A stretch of 64,000 nt of DNA from Cephalopachus bancanus (Eukaryota > Chordata > Mammalia > Primates > Tarsiidae): assembly GCA_027257055.1 (NCBI GenBank), contig JAPVLO010000123.1, positions 3,286,001-3,350,000 on the forward strand, in the 5' to 3' direction. This document shows positions 54,766 through 64,000 of the stretch, one piece after another. Every line of letters begins with the position of its first letter. Within the stretch, counting starts at the first letter, position 1. A program made the translations under genes and the position numbers. The notes under the pieces were generated by a model, which saw only the letters and a program-made list of their open reading frames with translations, was not told where the DNA came from and ran no database searches.

Positions 54766-55024
54766 AAAGTTAGGGTTGCCTGAGCCCGTGGGTTCGAGAC
54801 CCACCTGGGCAACTTGGCGAGACCTCATCTCTACAATACATAAAAAATTAGCCAGGCGTGGTAGTGCGCGCCTGTAGTTCCAGCTACTTGGAAGGCTGAG
54901 GCGGAAGGATCGCCGGAGCCCAGGAGGTCAAGGCTACGGTGGCCAGGAGAGGCCACTGCACTCCAGTCTGGGCAACAGAGTGAGACTCCAACTCAAAAAA
55001 TAAAAAAATAAAAAAGTTAGGGTT
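54766..55024 (+). mobile_element. 5'-truncated Alu of the unusual lineage with target-site duplication
   Basis: Sense Alu (54778-55012) starting inside the left arm at 'gcctgagcccgtgggttcga', with the right arm 'ctacggtggccaggagaggc' and 'gagactccaactc'. AAAGTTAGGGTT repeats lie at 54766-54777 and 55013-55024. Confidence 0.92.
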
Positions 55025-55395
55025 GGCCACACAGTTCTGGTCAATGAGACACAAGATGAGGGGTTTCTGGGAAACTTTTGTTGTCCAGATATATGCACTG
55101 CCTCTTCCTCCTTCCTCCTTCCTTTTCCTCCTGCTTGGAGTGTGGGTGAAAATCTGGAAGTATAGCAGCCATATTATGACTATGAGGTTACAAGCTTTAG
55201 GATCAAGACCAGTGTGCTAAGCATGATGGAGCAGAAAGATAAATATGGCTGAAGTCCCTGATGTTGTTGAGTCACTTAGAGCCCCAGGCTGCCTCTTCAT
55301 AGACTCTTTGTTGTCTGATAAAAATAAACTCTCATCTGTTTAAGTCACTGAAGAAGAGCTATTAACTGCAGCTGACCACAGCCCTGAGTAATGTA
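55025..55395 (+). mobile_element. LTR-like old repeat, 3' part
   Basis: 'tcaatgagacacaagatgag', 'tgcttggagtgtgggtgaaa', 'gcagaaagataaatatggct' and 'aaataaactctcatctgttt' follow an old MLT-like repeat with an AATAAA-bearing end. The lineage-specific Alu to the left is inserted near its beginning. Confidence 0.5.
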
Positions 55396-55489
55396 CCCTT
55401 CTTCCAGAATCTCATCTGAAATGTATACTTCAAGTGTATGAAGCTCACGTGCCCTGGACTGGATGACATTCAATGTGGATGGAGTAGAG

Positions 55490-55650
55490 TGACATGCAAT
55501 GAGGAGTAGCATGTGCTAGCTCCTGAATCAGATAGATCTGGGTTCAGAGCCAAGAACAAGCTGCCACTTACTAACTGTGTGACCTTAGTCAAGTCTCTTT
55601 ACAGGTCTGAGCTCATTTGCCTCCTCTGTAAACTGGGGTCATAGTATCAA
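55490..55650 (+). mobile_element. MIR SINE
   Basis: 'tagatctgggttcagagcca', 'ttactaactgtgtgacctta' and 'tgcctcctctgtaaactggg' are sense MIR. Confidence 0.85.
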
Positions 55651-55699
55651 GTACTCCATGGTTGGCTACAAATCTTTGATGGTGAATGTGAAAAGTTTA

Positions 55700-55910
55700 G
55701 TCTTGTGCCTCTTCTAGAGTTTTTTCCCCCTTATTCCATCCAGGTGTCAAACTCCCTTCCCACCACTCACCCATGTATGTTAAGCATTCTTGTCTCTGAG
55801 CCTTTGTTCACACGATACCCCCACCTAGAATTTCCTTCCTTTGATTTCCATTCATCAGAGTCCTATCCAGCTCTCAGAGCCCTCCTCTGCCAAGTCCCCA
55901 TCATGTCTAG
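55700..55910 (+). mobile_element. L2 LINE fragment
   Basis: 'tctctgagcctttgttcaca', 'ccacctagaatttccttcct', 'gagtcctatccagctctcag' are the L2 3' region in sense. Confidence 0.7.
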
Positions 55911-55949
55911 CTGCAGGGAATGCTGTCTTGCCAATCGGGGTCATTCCCA

Positions 55950-56035
55950 TGAATGGCAGTGTTGTTAAGTGGTTAAGCTGGTGCTTCAGACTGAGGCAGA
56001 GCAGACAACTTCCACGTCCCAGCTGTGTAATGTGG
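55950..56035 (+). mobile_element. MIR fragment
   Basis: 'gttaagtggttaagctggtg' and 'cacgtcccagctgtgtaatg' are the 5' half of a sense MIR. Confidence 0.55.
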
Positions 56036-56206
56036 AGCTTCCTGGAGACCACCCCACTCCAAGGAAGTTGGCGTCATTCGAGGTTGGGAAGTGGTAAAGA
56101 ACACAGAAGAAGACCCAAGTTGTAGTTCCCCAGGAGGAGAAATCTCCAATGCTATCCAGAGTGCCAGGCCTGGGTGGGGGTAAAAAGTCATAGAAGCTAT
56201 CTTGGC

Positions 56207-56622
56207 TGTCCTAGTCCATTTTGCACTGCTATGACAGCAAAACACAGACTGGGTAATTTATAATAAACATAACTCATGGTTCTGGAGGCTAGGAAGTCCA
56301 AGATTGAGGGGCTGCCATCTGGCAAGGGCCTTCTTGCTGTGACATCCTATGGTGGGAGGGCAAAGAACTGGGTGGTGGAGGGGGGGGGAGAGAGAGAGAG
56401 GATGAGAATGAGAGAGAGAAAGAGAGCACAAGAAGGGGATCAAACTTGTCCTTTCATAAGAAGCCTACTCCTGCAATAAAGAACCTTCTCTTGTGATAAT
56501 GGGCAGAGCCCTCATGACCTAATTACCTCTTAAAGATCCCACCTCCCAGCACCACTAAACTGGGGATCAAGTTTTCAGTTTAAGTTCAACACATGAATTT
56601 TGGGGAACACATGCAAACTACA
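56207..56622 (-). mobile_element. MST/THE1-type MaLR LTR
   Basis: Minus-strand LTR from TGTCCTAGTCCATTTTGC (56207) to about 56622, with 'agactgggtaatttataata', 'atggttctggaggctaggaa' and 'ggcagagccctcatgaccta'. A GA-rich run has expanded at 56388-56430. Confidence 0.85.
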
Positions 56623-57177
56623 GTACCGGCTTTGTGTCTTTTCTGAACTGTGGCCTCTGACTACCTGTTCACATCATCCATGGTCAGAGAAGTGTGGTTT
56701 GAAAGCTGCTCTGAAAGGTTCCTAGGGCTGGGGCTTTCACATATGCTCTCTTCTCCAGCTGACTCAGGCTTGAGTCTGTTTGTCTGTTCAAACTCTCCCC
56801 ATAGCTGCCTCGCAGGGCAGGCAAAGAGAGGGAATTGATAAGAGAGACAAGGAAAGAGCTGGGAAGCCAAGCAGGATAATGAGGCAGCCTAGGGCTGGAG
56901 TGGTAACAGGAGGGGATGGTGTTTCCAAAGCCCAGGAACTGAGGTCACCATGATGGAGCTGCCTGCTTGGGAGCCAGAGCAGCAGAGACACTGCATTGCC
57001 AAAGACAGAGCAAAAAGTACCCAGGCTTGTCCCACCTCTGGCCTGTCAGTCTTTTGCCCTTGTCTCCCATTGGTCAAACAGACCAGGAAGCCCCTTGGCA
57101 AGGGAGCCTGGGAAATGTATTTTCCTGTAGAGCAGGAACTGCATCAGAAAGTACATGGGAAAATGCTCACATTGTGA
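56623..57177. other. Unassigned non-coding sequence
   Basis: No recognised feature. Confidence 0.4.
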
Positions 57178-57179
57178 AT

Positions 57180-57225
57180 GGTGGGATCAGGACTAGATCC
57201 ATGGTGGGATCAGGACTAGATCCAT
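57180..57225 (+). repeat. Perfect 23-bp tandem duplication
   Basis: Two adjacent identical copies of a 23-bp unit beginning GGTGGGATCAGGACTAGATC (57180-57202 and 57203-57225). Confidence 0.95.
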
Positions 57226-57324
57226 AGTGCTCACTGTGAAGGCTCAGAGCCTTTCAACCTGGAAGGAAGCTCAGAGCACACCAGGGCCATCCTGCCACTT
57301 GATGTATGAGCAAACTGAGACTCT

Positions 57325-57327
<3 letters not shown>

Positions 57328-57361
<34 letters not shown>
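57328..57361 (+). repeat. (GA)n microsatellite
   Basis: An uninterrupted GA run of about 17 units. Confidence 0.96.
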
Positions 57362-57365
<4 letters not shown>

Positions 57366-57834
57366 CTCAAGTTTTCACAGCTAATCTGGAGCCAGAATCC
57401 CATTCTCTATACTTCAAGAGATGTCTTTCCCTCTGGATACTCCTGGTGGCTCAGCCCAGACCCAAGTTCCGGACTCTGCAGACGTGCTACCTGTCTCTTC
57501 TGCCAAATGTCTAAGTTGCTTCACTAAAACTCAGCTCCTCATGCTTGGACATGAGCTCAACCAGAATTTCACATGACTGAGCCCTCTATCTTGCAGGGAG
57601 TAAGAAGCCCATGCTCAAGGAAGAACAAGTCACTTTACCTGAGCCAGGTGGGCACAGGCATGACTGACGAAAGTCCAAGAAAAAATTCAAACTCAGTAGA
57701 CCATGGAGAAAGCTCAAAATAAAGAGCACTGTGCAAGAAGTCTTGGTGATTCCCCAACTCAGGGAGGAATGCATCTATGGCATAGATTGTGCCATGGATT
57801 ATCTCCCTGGGCATTACTGGCATCTCGTTGCATC
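57362..57834. other. Unassigned non-coding sequence
   Basis: No recognised feature. Confidence 0.4.
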
Positions 57835-57980
57835 TTCATTCCACAACCTTTACTGGGCACCTCTAGGCTCCAGGCCTGTGCTGAGCCCTGTACACGGGTT
57901 GCCTCCTGCTTCCTCTCATCATCCCTTCAAGTGTATTATTAGCCTATTTTCACATGAGGAGAAACTAGGCTCAGAGTTGA
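57835..57980 (-). mobile_element. MIR fragment
   Basis: 'ttactgggcacctctaggct', 'cattcaagtgtattat'-like spacing and 'tgaggagaaactaggctcag' are diverged antisense MIR. Confidence 0.6.
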
Positions 57981-58049
57981 TACATTTTTCACCATCATTT
58001 ACTCAATCCTTCAACAAATGTTTTCTGAGGACCCCCCTGTTGGCCAAGC

Positions 58050-58160
58050 AGTGTGCTAAGCCTTATTTAGTCATTATCTTTTTTAATCCTCAAGTTGACA
58101 TTGTAATATGCTATGATGCTTATTTTTCAGATAAGGAAGCTGAGGCTCAGATAACTTATT
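58050..58160 (-). mobile_element. MIR fragment
   Basis: 'cagtgtgctaagccttattt', 'ttttcagataaggaagctga' and 'ggctcagataactta' are antisense MIR. Confidence 0.7.
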
Positions 58161-59029
58161 GATTTTATTTATTCTTCTTTACTTATTGAATTCTGAAATA
58201 GGTCAACTGACTCCTCTACCATGGGGCAAGAGTGGCCAGGGCCAGGCCTGCTGTCTCCCTGGAAGTCTGTCCTAAATGTCTTTCCTCCTAGAAATGGGAG
58301 TTGACCCGTTTTCCCCCATCTATAAGCCAGTAGATGGAGGATTCGTGGCCAAGACTTGAGGTCCCTTCCTAGACTCCTGCCCTTTGGCCTGGATCTCAGC
58401 TTTGCTGTGTTGGTGGCCTGACACAGGTTCATTTCAGCCTCAGATTTGCTTTCCAAAAGAATCAGGGCTGGGCCCCTTTTCTTATTTGACTGATGAAGAT
58501 AGAAGCAAGCCCCTTGGCATGTGCAGTCTGAAACAGCAGGCTGAAGAGTGCAGGGGACCTCGTGGTGCCCTAGCCGGGTCCCCTCTATTAATTAGGCAGA
58601 GACACCTAGCCCTCAGTGACTATGAGTACTGGTGTCAGTGGCTCACAGGTTCTCCTTTCTCCAGACAGTTGTCCTGGGAAGATTGTAAGTCCTCTTGCCT
58701 GGGAGGTTGAACACCCCGATCCTCGAGAATGACCTATAGCCAATGATTAACTGACGTGGGACAAAAGTCTGGAGCCCTCGCTTCTGCATGGAAGTATCTC
58801 TGAGTGGTAAGTCATGCTCCAGGGACCCCCATGGCCAGGACGAGGCTAGGACCAAGCTATCACTCAGCTCCTTCCTTTATTACACTTTTCTTACTCTCAT
58901 TCATTCCCTGGAAAGTACTCCCTGTTCTGGTCTCTGCTTCTAAGGGTTCTTATTCTCCATGAAAGCACGTACTGCGCTGTCTTGTGGCTGTCTGCTTGTG
59001 GATCTGCTTCTTTTCATTTCATTTTCTTT
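58161..59029. other. Unassigned non-coding sequence
   Basis: No recognised feature in about 0.87 kb. Confidence 0.4.
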
Positions 59030-59325
59030 CTTTTTTTCCTGAGTCACAGTCTCACTCTATCACCCAGGCTGGAATGCAGTGGCATGATCGTGACTCACCA
59101 CCGCTTTGAACTCCTGGGCTAAGGTGATTCTCCCACCTCAGCCTCCTGAGTAACTGGGACTACACACATGTGCCACAACACCTGGCTAATTTTTGATTTT
59201 TTTTTGTAGAGATGAGGTCTCACTATGTTACCTAGGTTGGTCTCGAATTCTTAGGCTCAAGCAATTCTCTTACCTCAGCCTCCCAAAGTGCTGGGATTAC
59301 AGGCGTGAGCCACCATGCTTGACCA
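59030..59325 (-). mobile_element. AluJ-type element
   Basis: Antisense dimer: 'atcacccaggctggaatgca', 'ctcctgagtaactgggacta' and 'aaagtgctgggattacaggc'. Confidence 0.92.
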
Positions 59326-59439
59326 TGTCTGTCTTTTTTGATTGACTGAAAGATACTCAATGACAGGACTGTGTTGTAGCCAACTTTGTGTCTTCCTGCT
59401 CAGTGCCTGCCACTGGTGAACCCTAGTGATAAGAACAAT

Positions 59440-59650
59440 AGCAACAATAATACTAAACATTGCTAATACTTCACAAGAATTTATTATGCCTCAAGCACAG
59501 GTCTAGTGATTTTATGCATTTTAATTTATTTATACCTTGCTACAGTCCTCTTAAATAGAAAAGATTATTTATTATCCCATTTTGCATATGAGGAAACTGA
59601 GGTCAGAGAAGAGCTACATAGGGAAAGAATTGGGACTTGAATACTGTACT
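59440..59650 (-). mobile_element. MIR SINE
   Basis: 'ttatgcctcaagcacaggtc', 'ttatcccattttgcatatga' and 'ggaaactgaggtcagagaag' are antisense MIR. Confidence 0.8.
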
Positions 59651-60159
59651 CCTCCCTGGGACTCTATCTCTGCTCAGAGAGGAGGCACAGCTTTACTACA
59701 TAGGCAGGTGAAAATTGTTCAGAAGTTTCCCAAACAGTATTCCTTATTCCACCATCTAGGTGTAAGAAGGTAGCAGTCATGCTCAGCAAAAGCAAACCAC
59801 AACAAACCTAAGTACCCTGGTCTCAAGGCATGCATCAAGCAAAAAATGGGGAGGGTAACTTGATGACAGAATATCATATGTCAGCTCCAATCCACCCTTC
59901 ATCAGCTTAGGAAACGAAGACACTCCAGGAGTCCACCCGAGTGTGAGCTGGGGAGTGGGGTGGGAAGGAAGCTCTGTCCTCATTCATAGACCATCTTTCT
60001 CCTTGGAGGCATCCTCACCTCCACTAGAGATACCTTAACTCCTCAGACACAACATATCTCTTTGCTCTTTCCACTCAGGATTGAAGCCACAGACAGGATC
60101 TCAGCACCTCAAGGCTAGACGGGATGTCCCCAACCCATCCCCAACTCAGGAAGAATCAT
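59651..60159. other. Unassigned non-coding sequence
   Basis: No recognised feature. Confidence 0.4.
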
Positions 60160-60345
60160 AGTAGCAATAAGATGACCTAACATGTAATAAGCACTGAGTA
60201 TGTCACAAGCACTGAGCTAAGTGCTTCAGGCACTTATCTCAACCACTCTAGGAGGTAGGCACTGCAGCAGTTAGCTGCAATTTGCTGAAGAAATGAGCCA
60301 TAGAGAATTGAAGTAACTTGCTTAAGATTATACCGAAAGTAAGCA
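60160..60345 (-). mobile_element. MIR SINE
   Basis: 'caagcactgagctaagtgct', 'cacttatctcaaccactcta' and 'gaattgaagtaacttgctta' are antisense MIR. Confidence 0.75.
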
Positions 60346-60349
60346 TATC

Positions 60350-60990
60350 CATTAGGGTATCATCAGCTCTCTAACAAGCAGCCCCTGAAATGGTATTGCT
60401 TAACACAGTAGAAATTTTAGACAGCCTGAGCCTCTAGACTCCTAACTTTCCAGTGTAGTGTTCCTGGTTACTGGTCCAGTCCTCTACATGGTGCTCTGGG
60501 GGCCCTGACTACTGCCCTTTGGTAGTTCTGCTATACCTAGGGCCTTGCCTCTGTCAACACATTCACCCAGTGAAGAAGAGAGAGTGTGGGGTGGGCACAC
60601 CTACCCCTCAGAGTCTTGGTCCAGAAGTAACATGGCATGCATCACCTCCTTTCATATTCTACTGGTGAGAATCGGTGATGTAGCCAAATTTCCATGTGAG
60701 AGGGGTAGACAGTGACTTCTCAAAGACAGCTCTGCACTGCAGAATGAAAGGGATGCATGTGGGTGACAGCCAGCTACCTTTGCCACAGTAAGTCCACAGA
60801 AGGTAGCAGGAGGGGGAGGGAGAAGAAGTCGGCATTATAACCTTATCTGTCCCTTTTAACAAACACACAAGAGTTTTCCCAAAGCTCCCCTGGGAGACCT
60901 CTGCTTAGATTTCACTGGCTGAAACAGGGTCACATATCTATCCCTAGCTGCAAGGGAAGCAGGAAGACAGAGAATAAGATTGTCATGATT
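60350..60990. mobile_element. LTR-like old repeat, possibly related to the three-copy family
   Basis: 'catcagctctctaacaagca', 'gtccagaagtaacatggcat' and 'tcacctcctttcatattcta' echo the layout of the repeat at 2548, 40575 and 63604, but with too much divergence for certainty. Confidence 0.35.
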
Positions 60991-61164
60991 AGCTTATGTC
61001 CACCATGTTCCCTCACCTGGAAGTGAGTATTCCTTCTAAAGGAACTAAAACAGGATGCAATTAGCAGGAAAGAAGGGGAATTCGTGGATACAGAGTCACC
61101 AGCTACTTGAGTCTATCACACATTCATTTATTCAAAGTCTGTTCTATAAAGTCTACCCCCAGTT

Positions 61165-61256
61165 TCATCAGCCATGGGAGGAGAGAGACAGAGGCCCTGG
61201 GTTTGAAGATTTGTGTGCTTTGTTGTTAAGGTTCCGAAGCAAATGAGCTATGCCTC
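61165..61256 (+). repeat. Local duplication copy A (92 bp)
   Basis: Aligns in direct orientation with 62258-62350 at roughly 80% identity by eye. Shared blocks include 'atgggaggag', 'ttgttgttaag' and 'gaagcaaa.gagct'. Not a repeat family I recognise. Confidence 0.65.
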
Positions 61257-61405
61257 GTTTTTCCTCCAGCAAACTGGAGCTATCGGTAGTACCCATCTCC
61301 TAGGATGGTGGAGATGACTGCATAAAACACTTAGCAGTGTCTGTCATGGAGCGAGTGCTCATATGCTAGGCACAGTGCCAGCTGCTTGGAGAGGTGCTCT
61401 TTCCA
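61257..61405 (+). mobile_element. MIR fragment
   Basis: 'cagcaaactggagctatcgg', 'gtagtacccatctcctagga' and 'cataaaacacttagcagtgt' are diverged sense MIR. Confidence 0.55.
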
Positions 61406-61744
61406 TCCTCCAAGGTCACTCTGACCTTACAGCACTAAAGCTGCTCTCACAGGGCTACCAGGAATCTCGAGGGAAATAAACCCCAGAGTCACCTTCCAGA
61501 ATCTTCCTTGACTTTGTGGCTGCCTTAGATGCTTCTGACAAATCAAAGTCATCTCTCTTCTTTGAGATGGTCTGAAACAAATCCCAGGGTCCTAGGGTCA
61601 GATGTGCAGATAGCATGACCAGATGTGAGGGCATCTCCCCGCCCGCCCCCACCATGACGCCATCAGCAGAGGGATGTTGAGGAACTGGGAGCCCGCCCCA
61701 CAAGCCACCCCTCTGCCTGGCTCCCTGGAGGGCAGTAGGGAGGG
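61406..61744. other. Unassigned non-coding sequence
   Basis: No recognised feature. Confidence 0.4.
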
Positions 61745-62250
61745 GCTTTTCCCATCATTTCTGATGATTGAACCAAGTTCATGTTCAGAATGTATATAAA
61801 GTTATTTGGGCCAAATTTCCATGTTAACTGTTCAGATCAGAAATGCTCAATGTCAGTTAAATTTGGTTGAATTATAAGACAACATAGTCAAGATCAAGAA
61901 CATGTGGCCTGATTTGATTTAACCCAGAGAAGAAATGCCTTTTCCCTTCTGCTCAGCTATAACATTATACATATAAAGATACATACACTCTTGCTCTCTG
62001 CCAGAAATGTCAACTGCTTTTGATCTCTCCCTTTAGATATTAAAGTTCCCCCCTGCTCACCCCTCTGCCTGGCGGGCCCCGTAAGGGCTTTCAAACCAAT
62101 AAACAGGCCCCGAGCTGCTGAGAGGGTGGAAGCTGTTTGCCTCTTGGAGCCGGAGCCCCGTGGCCCAAAGGTCGTGTTTAATCAGCCTCAAGGTTTTAGT
62201 TAACACTGAATTGGAGTTTAAAATAGCATTTCAATAACCTTGTCCCTTCC
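61745..62250. promoter_or_regulatory. Candidate conserved enhancer
   Basis: Repeat-free complex block: 'catttctgatgattgaacca' (61757), 'ggcctgatttgatttaaccc' (61906), 'ctttcaaaccaataaacagg' (62089) and 'gtgtttaatcagcctcaagg' (62174). It changes from AT-rich to CpG-bearing (62060-62180) and leads into the duplication copy and exon-like unit downstream. Confidence 0.38.
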
Positions 62251-62257
62251 ACTCCCC

Positions 62258-62350
62258 CTCATCAGCAATGGGAGGAGGGAGACCAAGGCCCGTGGGTTTG
62301 GGGTTTGTGTGTTTGTTGTTAAGATTCTGAAGCAAACGAGCTGTGCTTGG
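62258..62350 (+). repeat. Local duplication copy B (93 bp)
   Basis: Partner of 61165-61256 at about 1.09 kb spacing, directly adjoining the candidate enhancer to its left. Confidence 0.65.
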
Positions 62351-62500
62351 CTGGTGGCCACAGCAGAGAGCTCCCCTCCTGGCTTCAGGGAGGGATCTGG
62401 CCTGAGTGCCAGAACTGGGTCTTGAGGGCCCCCTGAAACAGGGCTTGACGTAACAGAATGCCAGCTCAGTCGAAGTCATGTTTCTTTCTCTTCTTCGCAG

Positions 62501-62626
62501 ACTCTAAGGATGGATAGCACTGTTCAGAAGAGCGCAAGGGGCCACCCTTATGTAAATTCTCAGTTACACCCACCACAGAGGCGTGAGGGGACAACAGAGG
62601 TGTTGCAGTCTTACTTCAGGTTGACT
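62501..62626 (+). other. Exon-like unit with short open frame, coding status unproven
   Basis: A strong acceptor (pyrimidine tract 62481-62497, then CAG at 62498-62500) is followed by 126 nt ending at a donor-like ACT|GTAAGC with GT at 62627. The unit is a multiple of three, is open in one frame only, and has an ATG at 62510 with A at -3 and G at +4. If not spliced, the frame runs 57 codons to a stop at 62681-62683. I do not recognise the peptide. It is too short for a statistical claim and could be chance. No other exon is identified nearby. Confidence 0.2.
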
Positions 62627-63603
62627 GTAAGCTCACCCAAGACTGAAGATGACAGGAAGCGCTCACTGCTGTTGTGGCCCTGAGAGGGATCTTCTATGCC
62701 ACACAAAGTCTCCTGAGATGGCTGTTTGGTTGCTTCTGCTCTCTCCATTTTCCTCCCTTTTTCTGATCTCTTGGCCCTCACTGGATAGCCCAAACAGCCT
62801 TGGCCAACCCAGTCTCCCCCACCTCCTTCTTCTTGCCTGTAGTTTGCACAATGCTCTGTGAGTGCACTCTCCTGAGACAGCGAGGAACTTCTTGGGCTAG
62901 CCTGGGCCTTATTCCTGTCCTTCCTAGAGAATGTAACATCTTGAGCTGAGACTGCCTGGGACAGTCCAGTCTTTGTTCCCTTCTCTTCTGCAAGCAAGAT
63001 TCCTTTCAAAGCTTTGTCCAGCAAGTCATGTGGCCCTTGAGGTATCCAACCCAGAACAGACTGCCTTCAGGGTCCTTCTTTCCATCCTCTGTCCTCCACC
63101 TAGCCACTTCTGGAGCCTTAGGAGGATCTTAGGCTTTTTTTGTTGCTTGCTGCCAATCTGTGGGTAATGAATTCACTTCATGTAACTTGTTGTAGGTGAG
63201 TGTGTTCTGTCTTACAGACTCAGGCAGTTGGTCAAATTGTAGCCCAGGATGCAGTGGGTGGGGGTGTTCAGACTCCTATTCCTAGTGACTGGTGTAGTAA
63301 AGGTCTTGCTATCCACTACACTGGAAGAGTCCTCCCCTGGGATGGGTTATTAGTGCACCTTCTCCACGACTTTCCTACTACAGAATCCTGGGCCTGTCCT
63401 GGTGGCATCATTCTTGGCCCATCCTTGGATTCTGGTGGTAGACAAGACTCTATCTGAGATAACTTTGGCTCTTCTTAATAGAGTCTTTCTATTAAAGCAT
63501 TATTTCAATATGTTATTATGCTTAAAAATATCCTCCTCATCTGGCTACCCAGTGAGTCTGTGGACTAGTCCCCAGCTTGGTGTCCAATAGGTCAGTCATT
63601 CTG
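62627..63603. other. Unassigned sequence, about 1 kb
   Basis: No recognised repeat. A 137-codon minus frame (62611-63024) lacks any domain and overlaps the exon-like unit's end. Confidence 0.4.
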
Positions 63604-63935
63604 TATTATTCAGTGTAGGATAGGTTGTGCTGTAATAACAAAATAACCATATCTCAACCCAACAGGAGTTTGTTTGTCACCCACAAAATGCCCTGTGCAA
63701 GTGAAGCAGCTCCTCAGGGCACCTTGTTTCCATGCAGTGACTCAGGGATCCAGGCAGCTGCCCTCAGCTTAGCACATGGCCTGCATGACCTCTGAAGAAA
63801 CAACCAGAAGACTGGACATCGGTTTTTAAATGATTTGACCCAGAAGTAAACTCCATCACTTCTGCTCACAGCCCACCCATGAGAACTGATTGCATGGCCC
63901 TCCTTTCTGCATGCGATCTGGAAAATAGGAGGGAA
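63604..63935. mobile_element. Dispersed LTR-like repeat, copy 3 of 3
   Basis: 'ggttgtgctgtaataacaaa', 'gactcagggatccaggcagc' and 'tccatcacttctgctcacag' match copies at 2548 and 40575 in the same order and orientation. Confidence 0.5.
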
Positions 63936-64000
63936 CATGGGGATATTAGGTGAGCAGGAAATTCTGCTGCCCCATACCTCATCTCTCCTTATCTTGGAGA

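Noticed and set aside
1..64000. CRISPR array, operon or other prokaryotic system
   Set aside because: No regularly spaced repeats, ribosome-binding sites or dense gene layout; repeat content is mammalian throughout.

Overview
This window reads as nuclear DNA of a primate. It carries 7SL-derived Alu elements, FLAM-like Alu monomers, MIR and L2 fossils, old L1 and HAL1 pieces, MaLR LTRs (MLT1, MST), an MLT2-type LTR, MER5A and MER20-like hAT fragments and a mariner copy of the Hsmar2 type. I find no protein-coding gene, tRNA, rRNA or CRISPR array that the sequence supports. The long open frames either lie in repeats or lack any codon-level signature. The best reading is an intergenic or intronic stretch.

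The Alu content is informative. Twelve Alu-derived pieces are present but none looks like the AluS or AluY types that dominate human DNA. They are either old AluJ or monomer types, or a distinct lineage at 5.67, 13.35, 48.0 and 54.8 kb (with a possible intermediate at 13.8 kb). That lineage shares a rewritten right arm ending 'gagactccaactc' and has intact target-site duplications. I infer a haplorhine primate outside the anthropoids, such as a tarsier. An unfamiliar CpG-rich LTR at 22.1-22.8 kb fits but does not prove this.

Layout. 0-8.4 kb: MaLR internal region and LTR, an L1 with a twin-priming inversion, more MaLR LTRs, an L2 tail and a hAT fragment. 8.4-11.2 kb: a repeat-free block with a GC-rich element followed by two AT-rich segments dense in homeodomain-like TAAT and TGATTG motifs, the best developmental-enhancer candidate. 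11.6-17.4 kb: L2, an L1 with two nested Alus, HAL1, MLT1, MER5A. 17.98-18.5 kb: another repeat-free candidate element. 19-30.8 kb: a long TG tract, MIRs, the unusual LTR, old Alus, an MLT2-type LTR, a candidate element at 28.8-29.3 kb, a second hAT fragment. 31-43 kb: mostly MIRs, L1 pieces, MLT1 LTRs and a local direct duplication (40.3 and 41.4 kb). 43.9-44.9 kb: internally deleted mariner. 45-64 kb: LTR remnants, nested Alus, an L1 3' end, candidate conserved elements at 45.9, 52.2, 53.7-54.4 and 61.75-62.25 kb, a second local duplication (61.2 and 62.3 kb) and an exon-like unit at 62.5 kb.

No genes work together here. If the window has a function it is most likely regulatory, through the repeat-free AT-rich blocks. 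Conservation could not be measured; those calls rest on composition and motif density. Family names for repeats come from remembered consensus features, and boundaries are approximate unless target-site duplications are stated.
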